Positions 44,011-55,050 of a stretch of 64,000 bases of DNA are shown in pieces. Both the position numbers and the translations under genes were made by a program. Below the pieces are notes generated by a model. It worked only from the letters and a program-made list of their open reading frames with translations, was not told where the DNA came from and did not search any database. The stretch is from positions 12,046,360-12,110,359 of the forward strand of contig JAXIVH010000001.1 of the NCBI GenBank assembly GCA_036785325.1, written 5' to 3'. Each line of letters starts with the position of its first letter. Position 1 is the first letter of the stretch. Source of the stretch: Urophycis tenuis. Lineage: Eukaryota; Chordata; Actinopteri; Gadiformes; Phycidae.

Positions 44011-44424
44011 TAAGAAATGTGAGGTTGACTATTGTCAGTCTGAAACTATGTAGATGACAGCTGCTGTTTTGTTTTAAATACATGAAAAAGGTGGCATAAA
44101 CAGGCAACAAATAGGCGGTTTAAGTAGGTTAGGATAAAGTTATCAATGAGTTTAAACTCAATCATCACCAGTGCACTGCAGTCTTGTGCAGACAGCTGCA
44201 CGAGACTGCAGCTGTCCGATTGAGCACATGCATGTTCACTTTTTTGTTCACACATCCGTGTGTTTGGAATAGCATTCCTAGCTATGCGCTCAAACTGAAC
44301 GATACAAGAGCAGCGAAAGTGGCCGGCAGCCATCTCTTTTCAAACGAGGACTGAAGGCGAGGGGCGGCGGTCCCCGCAGCGGCAGGGGGGCGGAAGCCCC
44401 TCTTGGATCACCGCACAATCTCTC

Positions 44425-44426
44425 CA

Positions 44427-44478
<52 letters not shown>

Positions 44479-44496
44479 GTGTGTGTGTGTGTGTTT
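44425..44496. repeat. (GT)n microsatellite
   Basis: About 23 GT units, one AATGT interruption, then a further GT run. Confidence 0.95.
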
Positions 44497-44724
44497 TTTT
44501 TAATTTATATGGGCCCGTTTTATTGTATTTCCCTGTATTTATGTGTAGCGCATGTTCATTGACGTGTGCATTTTAGATTATTGCATTCACCTACATCTTC
44601 CCATCATTCCAATATACTGCCCGTCTTTATGGAAATATGCGGTAAAATGCGCTCATACAGGCCACACACACCAATTAGAGACCAATTAGTAGATGATTGG
44701 AGGGTGCTTAACATTGGCCTACAT

Positions 44725-45148
44725 TAGTCTTTCTCAACTGGAGGTCCGCGGACCCCTAGTGGTCTATGGTGTCATTGCAAGGGGTCCGTGAAAATAAAAA
44801 ATATAAAAAAAAAAAAAAAAAAGATCCTATGACATTTATTGAAATAGGATTATTTTACTCAGATGTGACCGAGACCTTTATCTACTTAAACTACAGAGGG
44901 TGACATGACTTTTTCTACTGCATAAGTATGATTTCTTGTTCTGGAAATTTCAGCTGAAAGCTCATATTTGCCTCGAAAAGTGAATAAATGCCACAAGGCA
45001 ATTTAAAAGGCAATTTCTGCTGTTTGCCATATTCCACCCCTACCCCACCCCTCAGATCAGGTGGTGGTGGTGGTGGTGGTGGTGGCGGTCTCAGAGTTGA
45101 TCAAAATATGCGGGGGGTCTGGACTCAAAAAAAGGTTGAGAACCACGG
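44725..45148. mobile_element. hAT-type MITE with perfect 8-bp target duplication
   Basis: The element is flanked on both sides by GCCTACAT (44717-44724 and 45149-45156). Its ends (TTTCTCAACTGGAGGTCCGCGG and GGTTGAGAACCAC) are degenerate inverted repeats of the Charlie-like hAT type. The interior holds a poly-A run and a (GGT)n tract and no transposase. Confidence 0.85.
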
Positions 45149-45694
45149 GCCTACATGAAAAATATTTGACATGAGCGCATGTCATAGAATATAAAATAAC
45201 ATAGTACTACTTTTAATTGCACTATGCATTAAAGGAGGTTTCAGCAAATGCTGAACCACATCAGCCAAGTGACTGTGTCTGCAGAGCACACACATTGCAC
45301 ACTATCGCAAAAATGATACCATAAAAATGCCCAGGCGGGATATCTAGTCACAGATCACCATCGTTCTACAGCTCAGCACCACGGTGGAGTGCTCCACCAG
45401 TTACCCCGAGGTGGTGGACCACCTGAGGCTCTCATCACCCACCTCTTCAGGGTTCTACTGCCCCCTGGCGGCTCGATCCTGCAAACAGCACCGTACCGCA
45501 TAGCCTCGTACTCTCATACGTGTGCTCCAGCTCAACTACTTTGCTATATTTCTACTATATTTACTGCATTGCTCTTTAGTAATGCTAAAGAGCTTCTGTG
45601 CTGAAATCACTTGCGTTGTTTAGATACACGGGCAGACTTTTGGGTTTGAACAGGGTTCGAGTTTGCTCGTTTGCTTGTGGCTATGGATCGTATT

Positions 45695-45960
45695 ATAAAC
45701 AGTATTAGATTAGACTCGACTTTATTGTCAATGTGCAGAGTGTGCAGGAGGTTTGTACAGTGAGTAGTGCAATACAACGGCAAAAAGTAGGCCTAAAGTG
45801 ACCTAGTGAGGTATGAGCAGCATCAAATGGATACAACGGATAAATGCAGTTGGTCTGGCTATAGGTACAATATGATAGATAGATAAATAAATAAATAAAT
45901 AAATAAATAATAGAGTGGAATAGATGCAGAGTATACAGTCAGACAAGTAGTTGGCCTAAT
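45695..45960 (-). mobile_element. LINE 3'-end-like fragment with (AAAT)n
   Basis: The plus strand begins AGATTAGACTCGACTTTATTGTCAATGTGCAGAG. This resembles the reverse complement of the 3' end of Rex1/L1-like teleost LINEs (ACAATAAAGTCGAGTC...). An (AAAT)n tract lies at 45884-45909. Low copy information makes the family uncertain. Confidence 0.45.
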
Positions 45961-46365
45961 GCAAGTACTTAGGAGTAACTATAGTGAACTACAACCCAGA
46001 AAGATCAATACATGTGAACTTGGTAAAATAATTTTTAATATGATGGTTTTGACCACGGATAACAGCGTTGGGCTCTACTGGTTCAGGTGCGGCTATTAAT
46101 TAAAATTAAATAACCTGAATAAACACGTTTAACTGTATCGCCAATAAAACTATAATACATTTTATTCTCAGTGTACATGGCTTCAATCAGATAGACTTCC
46201 AGAGGCAATGGTGGTGAAGACAAGTCGCATGTTCCCATAGCGCTTTATGACTCCATGGAACCACCACAGCATCACTGCAGATCAGCCCAGTGGCCCCATG
46301 CTCCCCTGTTGGCCACAGCATGTATTGCAGGACTGATATATTCACGTGTAAACATTTAATAAAGC

Positions 46366-48426
46366 CTAGTTTATACTTCTGCGTAAAGTGCCGTACGTAG
46401 GGTACGGAGAGCCCTCTCCGTTGACGGAGAGCCTCTCCGTTGACGGAGAGCCTCTCCGTCGTCTCCGTCGGCCCGAAATATTTTTTAAGTATCCGTCACT
46501 CCGTCAACGCACAACGGAGACCGCAAGCAGTGCCGTAACCGGCATTGAGGACACCGAGGTCATGACCTCGGTATTTTCCCTGGTGTTTTTTTAATTTATT
46601 TTTTTTATTCAGAGAAATGTCAAATTAATATATGATGAAAATCGTTCTGACTTTGATTGGCGGAAAGATCAGCATGCATTCTCATTTGTTTTTCTGAAAT
46701 AAAGTCCACATAATCCCTTTATTATCACGTTATATTTTAAAACTGAGCGGAAATACGACACCCGACATTGGAAACATGTTTATCATATACGCAGCTTCGA
46801 CACGAAAGTCAGCTAGGCACTACGAGAAGAGATAGGCTAGCTACCAGCACTCACTCAGTCAGAAGTCAGATTTTAGTCGTGGTGTCATGAAAAAAACTAC
46901 TCAAACTAAACTCAGCTTTGGAAAGCCAACTGGCCAGGGGAAAAGGAAGAGAGAAGGAGGAGGAGGTGAGTTCATTTCGCCAATCGCCAGTGAGAATGAG
47001 TGACAGTTCATAATGTTTATATGCGTTCAAAGCGCGGCTAGGAATAGGAAGATGCTATATCATTGTCCTCAGCATTTCAAGCAACAGTCACAAGCCCCTT
47101 GGTTAGCATTTAGTTTTCCAGTCGGCACAAACACACTGCACACAAATCTGTCTCTCAATTCGATTTTCAAAAAAAAAAAAAAAAAAAAAAAGAGAGAGTC
47201 GCGACCTGTAATAAAATTATTGGGAATCGTGACATGGCTTGAGCTGTTAAGCTAACTTTTTTTTAATCAGGGCTTGACAGTTTTGTGCCAACTGTGGCTA
47301 GTGGTCATTCAGCCTCACTAGCCACAGTTTTGTTCAGTGCTATATGGCTTCCTACATGTAAATAAAGCAGACTAATAGAAACTGGGTCAGAAACTTATAT
47401 TTTTCTTTTACTTAAAACAATTGATGATGCACACGGGGCAAAATAATAATAACTGAAAGACTTTTACTACTACGTATGCTTATATTACACTGCTGTAATA
47501 AGGATATGAATGATGCTAACCTGTTGCTTTGTCTATCCATTGTGTCATTGCAGTTAATGGACCCAATACAAGACTTGAGCTGATGTGACAAGACCTACAA
47601 CTCACTCACATTCATTCTCACTCACACACTCACTGATTCACTCACTCACATTTAGTCTCACTCACTCACTCACTCACTCACTCACATTCATTCTCACTCA
47701 CTCACTCACTCAAATACTCTACTTTTGTGATCACTTGAAATTGTTCTAATAAACTTATTCACCTACATATTCACCTCCTTGATGGGCTTGTGATTTACCT
47801 CTGTTTATTCACGTTTCCTAAATGTATTTTAAAAAGTCACCATATTAGGATGTTTTTTTTGTCAAATAAGATTTATCGCAATATTTGACCTCGGTATTTG
47901 AAAAATCCTGGTTACGGCCCTGACCGCAAGGGCTGCGATTGGTCCTCTAAACACGTCATTTACACATGAATGACTCACAATGAATCACATTCTATCGCTA
48001 TCGACTTCTATCACAACGTAAACACTGGCAGCGCCATTTATGTATATACGCTTTATACGCTATATATACGATATATACTTTACTATATGGACGCATAAAG
48101 CTCCAAAAAGCAAGCCGACCTACTTGAACTTGTGAAACTTAAAATAGACGGTGGCAAATTGCAAGTTTGTGTACGGTTTTTACTTTTAAAAGCATTCCAT
48201 TTATAATGTATCCCCTTTTCTATTTTATATATTTATTAATTGATCCCCACTTAACTATTTTTCCCTTTTGTACTTATTTACTTGCATGAATGTCATGGCC
48301 AGTCTTGCGTAGCAACCCCTACTGGTCAAGCGGGAAATTGCATTGCGTATCCGTCACCACGACGGAGAACTATGGGGTGTCCGTAGTTACGGAGTCGGAT
48401 TACGCAGTCGGAGAAGTATAAACTAG
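46366..48426. mobile_element. Non-autonomous DNA transposon with subterminal repeats, interrupted by a hAT element
   Basis: The ends are exact inverted repeats: CTAGTTTATACTTCT at 46366 and AGAAGTATAAACTAG ending at 48426. The subterminal region has several copies of CTCTCCGTTGACGGAGAG-like short palindromes. Without the inner insertion the element is about 660 bp. The superfamily is uncertain because no clear target duplication was found. It lies immediately upstream of the putative first exon of the CD22-like gene. Confidence 0.75.
46528..47922. mobile_element. hAT element nested in another transposon
   Basis: This 1,395-bp insertion has ends CAGTGCCGTAACC and GGTTACGGCCCTG (12 of 13 matching when inverted). 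It is flanked by a perfect 8-bp duplication ACCGCAAG (46520-46527 and 47923-47930). It carries a short frame beginning MKKTTQTKLSFGKPTGQGKR at 46887 that ends at a GTGAGT donor. This resembles the N-terminus of hAT transposases, but no catalytic domain remains. It also contains a poly-A run and (CACT)n repeats at about 47595-47710. Confidence 0.85.
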
Positions 48427-48439
48427 ACAGTGTGACGAG

Positions 48440-48547
48440 GCTCACTTCTCATGCTCATCGGGTGGGACAAACTAGGCTGCTGACAGGGCTGGGCAGCGCA
48501 CTCTACACGCAAACTCACATCAACCATATTGACTGGACAAACTGCAG
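48440..48547 (+). promoter_or_regulatory. Candidate 5' non-coding exon of the CD22-like gene
   Basis: The segment ends at a good donor, CTGCAG|GTAAAA at 48548. A matching acceptor (TTTTTAG|GTG at about 49037) precedes the start codon at 49079. If real, the first exon starts just after the DNA transposon that ends at 48426. This is inferred from splice motifs only. Confidence 0.3.
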
Positions 48548-49078
48548 GTAAAATATAAAGCTTGTTTTAAAATACTATATACTAACACAAAACAGACTAT
48601 ACCATACAGTACCTGTATATAGGAACTTCTGTCATTAAATTATGTTAAAAGGAAGAGAGGACCATGAGCAGGACTATTAAATAGTTTGCAAATGTTTAAA
48701 AACTTTGAAGATGAATGATTCTTGATGGTTGCTGAAACTCAAAAAATAAGTATCTAAATGCAGGTAGTTTGTAAAATCCCCAACAATGTTAATGGTATTG
48801 TAGCAGAGAAAGCAACACATATTTTTTCCTATGTTGTCTTATAATCAAAAATATATTTTGATGCAATACATGATACAATACATTTTTAGGAAAGCAAATA
48901 CTAAACCTTACCATGGAACATATACCTGTCTGACAAATCTGGTTAAATGTAATGCTCAAAACACATCACATCAAACACAGTAATTAAGAATGAATTCGAC
49001 CTTTTTATGTCATCGTATTACAATACTTAATTTTTAGGTGTGTTTTAAGTTTTTTGAGTGTGGAGGAGAGGACAAACT

Positions 49079-51360
49079 ATGAATTTGAGACCAGCAGCAA
49101 GAGGACTTTTAGCTTTCCTTCTGTCAGTTACAGGTTGGTACATTTACTTTTTTGAACATTTTGTTGAACTCTTTCCATGTGCAAGATGATAAGCAACTGG
49201 AAAGATTGGAGTGAAATGGCGAAGCTAGTGGCGAAGCTAGCCCTTTTTTGGCTGGGCTCAAGCCCTCCAAAAACTTGCCTTAGCCTAATCTAACATTCTA
49301 CTGGCTAGACTGTAAAAAATATACAATGTGTTGGATTGATAGATAAATAGATAGATTTACCCCCCACCAGAATAAAAGTAGGATCATCTATGATATTCAA
49401 AATCCCCAATACTCCCCCCCCCCCCCCCCCCCAGTAATTATTTAAAGTCGAAAAAAATGGAAATTCATGATTTACTTCAAATTATGGTATTAAGGGTGTG
49501 CATTAGGGAAGGTGTCTTTAAAAAGGCCCTTATTAATGCAGGAGATGGGATGAGATGTTGCAGAATGTATCTGACACATCGCTCACTAGGACTCTGCTCG
49601 GAAGTCACGTTTTCTCTCCAAACCTGCGCTGTTGTTGAGGAAGGACGAGGGCGCAATGTGTTGTTTCCTATATGTTTTCAGCTTTTGCATCAAAATATTT
49701 GTCAGAAAACGGTTTACTCTTGTAATATTTCTCTCTCTGGGGTACAAGGCTCATAGGAAGTAAGAAATGCATATGACACTGTGCTACACAAAGATATCAC
49801 TATAATTCATGAGCCTCTCAGCATTTAGGAAGTACAAACTACACAAAACAGTGAGGTGGGGGAGGGGCTATGAATTCAGACCATGCCCCTACAATCCTCA
49901 GTCTTTCCAAGACGTTTATAAACTTTTTCGTTTAAATTTTAATGACATGAAGCTTTGTGGGTGTGTCTTGGATGCCTCACGCTGTGATACTTTAGGGTTA
50001 GTTTATATTAACTGCTGTTAATATAAACTGCTTGTCCATCACTTTAAATTTATCGATATCCATACTTCATGAGTACACTTAAACATACATTATCCGTACT
50101 CACTAAGTGTGTAGATTTTCAGATGTTAGTGTTGTTCCAAATGGTGCACTTACCGCAAATTACTATCAGCTGTGCGGCCGCGTCACCCGCCAAACACACG
50201 TAAATCCATTACGCCCACTGACGTCTAGCCATTTTGGAACTGAGCGCGACTCAGCCTGGCTCCGCCTCTTCCGCTACGTAGCTAAGATGGCTGCCGTTGA
50301 GAAAGGAAAGTGTACACCATTGCATACTATACGTACTAACCGTTTTGAGGGCAACATCCGGGTCCTTTGAGTACACTTCTTTTCGCCACGATCGTAATCG
50401 TAACACCCTACGTACTCAACCTAAGTATACTAAGTACGGTAAGTATGGATATCGGAACACGGCTCCATCATCAGTGTGTTCTTTGTACATTTTCTACAGC
50501 ATGGAAGGCTACATTTTGTATCCCGCATTCCGGTCTTTGCAAGTCCAATCATTAATGCTAGCTGTTGCTATATGCATCATTTCGGTTTCACATGATGCTC
50601 TTGAGGCGGCACGGTGGTGCAGTGGTTAGCACTGTTCATCATAGGTGTGTATGTGAGTGTGAATGGTTGTTTGTCTATATATGTTAGCCCTGTGATAGGC
50701 TGGCGACCTTTCCAGGGTGTACCCTGCCTCTCGCCCGTTGCAGCTGGGATTGGCTCCAGCCCCCCCGCGACCCTCGTAGAGGATAAGCGGTTACGACAAT
50801 GGATGGATGGATGGATGATGCTCTTGAACAATTCTCCCAGTTCAGTGGCCAGCATGTATCTTTAGTCTCCAGCTCCATCAAACAGCCTCCATTTTATGAT
50901 CATGAATTTCATCGGTTGATTTCTTTCTCTAAAAGATGTTTGGTTTTTCACAGCGCTACAGGGTAATCATGACTGGACAGTGTCTTACCCACTTCGTACT
51001 GTCTGCGCTTTAAGAGGATCAGCGGTTCACATCACCTGCACCTACACATACCCATACAAACAACATAACCTCTCCACCACCGTGAATAAAACACTGTGGT
51101 TCACTCAAGACGACAATCAGCCAGTTGATCTGCTCAGTGTTGCAGGCTACGCAGGCCGTGTTGAATACAGAACAGAAGAGAACAGCTGTAATGCAAAAAC
51201 CTGCAATGCAACGTGTACTCTGAGTATCAAAGACCTGAGCGAGAGCGACGCTGCCGAGTACAAGCTTAGGTTCATAACCAACCAGCCAGGTAGGGCATAT
51301 AACGGTGACCCTGGAGTGAAGTTATCTGTGACAGGTAAACTCTCTTACTTATGAGTCAAT

Positions 51361-51398
<38 letters not shown>

Positions 51399-54300
51399 TG
51401 TGTGTGAATCATTTTTAATAACTAATTTGTTCCCAGACCTCAAGGTGACGGCGGTAAGGTCCAGATGGCCACATTCTTCCTGGAGGAACCTGATGCGTTA
51501 CAGTTCGTGTGCTCCAGCTGGTCAGCCTTCCTACATCTGGTACATGAACGGACAGAACGTAGGACGAGAGATGACCTACGGTGCCTACATTTACAGCAAC
51601 AATGAAGACAGCTTTTCATGTGCTGTTCAAGGATATGAACGTTTCCACTCCCCATTAGTGTGTAAGTCAACTCCACAGTACACATGATGCCACAAGTAAT
51701 GGACCTTTTAGTCATAACTACATGCATTATAAGTAGATAAACTGATCATGTTAGCAGCCTCCAGACTCTGGGTACCGGAAGAAACACACTGCACAACAAA
51801 TCAACTGTCGAATCAAGAAAAACTTAGCAGCAGTAAACTAAATATATTCTAAATAATAAGTAGTACCACTATAGCTTCTAGTATAATATGGGTTTAGTTT
51901 CTACTATTGTAGTTTCTCATCAAACTATGCCAGATGGCTATTCTACTCGTGAGCCTCAAGACTACCCAGTCCACCATCATACTCCTGCAAGAACTACAAC
52001 TGTAATGGTGATTTCTTTCTCAGGTGTCCAAGGCAGCAGTTGCTACAAAGTTACCTATGACACCAGAACCATGTGTGCCCTGCAAGGCACATCCGTAAAC
52101 ATCTCCTGCTCATACAGCAAGCCACCAGCCAGTCAGAAATACTGGCATAGACACAGAGAGACAAAAAGTCCAGGGACCTCCAGAAAGCCTCTGGATATGA
52201 AGGACATATTGGGTACCCTGTAGAACAGACTGGACACTCCACTCTTGGAATCTTGGACACTCTACAATCACTGATCTCAGAGAAACAGACTCAGCAGAGT
52301 ACCGCTTCAAATTCAAAACTCAAAGCCATGAGTGGAAAAGTACTCTACACGGTACAACTCTCACCGTCACAGGTACTGTGTTAGATATGTACAGTTAGCC
52401 GATAAGGAAAATAATATGTGTTTACATTTTTTACTCTACCATGGTTTCATAATAAATATCACAACTTCACCTACTTCCTTATTCAGGCCTGCGAGTGGAG
52501 GTGACTCCTGCTGCCACGGCGACAGAGGGACAGAGAGTGACATTGAGCTGTATCACCCGGTGTCCCCTGTCTGAGAAACCCTCCTACATCTGGTACCACA
52601 ACAATGGTGCTGTGGCCGGGCCAGAGGGCCTAGAGAACCAGCTGGTTGTGGACCCGGTCGGCCCACAGCATGCTGGGAGTTACTCTTGCTCCGTCAGACG
52701 CTACCCGCACCAACCATCTCCTGAAGAGACACTCACCATTATATGTACTGTCTACTTTACATGTTTCTAGTTGGCTCAGGTTACCTGTGATGTGACTTGA
52801 GTGTAATAAGGTGGTACTGTGACTGCAGCTAGATGTGTGTCAAGGGTTGCTCTTCAAAGATTAACCGGATGTGATAAGGCTTGAAAATGTTAACGATGCT
52901 AGCCTAACATCTCGCTAATGCCTTCATTAGACACTTGTGTATGTATTTAACCAACACCTGTTGTTAACACAGCTGTTTTTCTGGGTGAAATCTGTCAACA
53001 GACGCTCCAAAGACCCCCTCAGTGACAATGAGTCCCTCTGTTGAAATAGAGGAGGGCAGCTCAGTGACTCTGAGCTGCAGCAGTGATGCTAACCCAGCAG
53101 CTAACTACACCTGGTTCAAGGAACATGAAGACTCAGTGAGACAATCAGGGCAGAACTACACCATCACTAACATCACATCTGAACTGGGAGGAAACTATTA
53201 CTGTCAAGCCCATAATGCAATCGGACGTCATAATTCCACCCTTTTGTCCGTTATTGTGACGGGTAATTGTGTGTTTCTTTGAGATGACCAGAGTATCAAT
53301 GGGTCAAGCTTTAATTACTTAGCACATTTGAATATTGGCCTAATATTGCATTCTGTTTTCCAGAGACATTCACACTATCATCACATACAAATGTTGCTTT
53401 ACAAGCCATTGCTGTCTTACTCACCATTACCCTCCCTATCCTCCTTTACTCACCATTACCCTCCCTATCCTCCTTTACTCACCATTACCCTCCCTATCCT
53501 CCTTTACTCACCATTACCCTCCCTATCCTCCTTTACTCACCATTACCCTCCCTATCCTCCTTTACTCACCATTACCCTCCCTATCCTCCTTTACTCACCA
53601 TTACCCTCCCTATCCTCCTCTGGGTGAGGTGAGAAAAACATTCCCCCTGCCTTTCTTTGTCGCCCTCTTCTGTCGTTTCTTTATTTCTCTGTTCTCTTCA
53701 TTAGAAGACAGATGGCGACCAGAAAGGCACCTGGACTGGCAGGAAGGCCAGATACCACAGAGGTGAGACACACAAAGCCATTTAGCTAAACCCTGATTCA
53801 CTAATACACAGAACATGAGGCAATGCCTCAAACCACAGGTGAAACTTTTTGTGTTTAGGCCTATTTAGTTTATTAAGGGGCTTTATTGGTACCCTCCTTG
53901 GACTATCCCCCTCCATAATCAGCTGGATTAAGGACTTTCTTACAAACCGCCCACAAACTGTCAGACTAGGCTCCCACCTCTCCTCCACCATCACGCTCAG
54001 CACAGGCTCCCCTCAGGGGTGTGTGCTGAGTCCTCTACTGTACTCACTGTACACCCTCGACTGGCCACCAACCCATCTCACCAACTCCATCATAGAGTTT
54101 GCTGATGACACCACTGTGGTCGGACTCATCTCAGACGGGAATGAGTCCGCCTACAGAGATGAGATTGGCAAACTGACAGCATGGTGTGGGGTGAACAATC
54201 TCACACTCAACACCACAAAAACAAAAGAAATAGTCCTGGACTTTCGGAAAAACAATACAGACCCGGCCCCACTGCTCATAAACGGAGAGTGTGTGGAAAG

Positions 54301-55018
54301 GGTCAAATCATTCAAATTTTTGGGGGTTTACATCACCGACAAGCTCTCCTGGTCTGTCAACACCGCAGCAGTGGTGAAGAAGGCCCAGCAAAGACTCCAT
54401 TTCCTGAGAGTACTCAGGAGAAACAACCTGGAGAAGGAACTGCTGGTGTCATTTTACAGAGCCACTGTAGAGAGCATCCTCACGTACTGCATCACAGTGT
54501 GGTACTGGGGGTGCACTGCAGCAGACAGGAGAGCACTGCAGAGAGTGATAAACACCGCCCAGAGGATCACTGGCCGCTCTCTGCCTTCACTGGACACCAT
54601 AGCTAGCTCTCGCTACCTCAACAGAGCTAGAAAAATATGCATGGACTGTTTTCACCCCGGTCACAAACTGTTCAACCTGTTGCCCTCCGGCAGGCGCTAC
54701 AGGATCCATAAAACACACACAACAGATTCAGGGACAGTTTCTACCCCAGAGCCATCCGTGCTCTGAACGGTGCATAAATCATATCCACCACCCCTGTCAT
54801 CATGTGCAATAACTGTCACAACTACTGCAATTCTACTTATTATATCATGTGCAATTACAAAACCATATATGTGCAATTCCGCAAAAAAAAAAAAAAAAGT
54901 GCAATTTATCTACCTCAGAGTATATATGTATATATTGTGTTGTGTGTTGTGTTGTTTTAGATTGTTTATGCCTTTTATATTGTCCTATATTATATTGCCT
55001 ATATATATTATATTGTAT

Positions 55019-55050
<32 letters not shown>

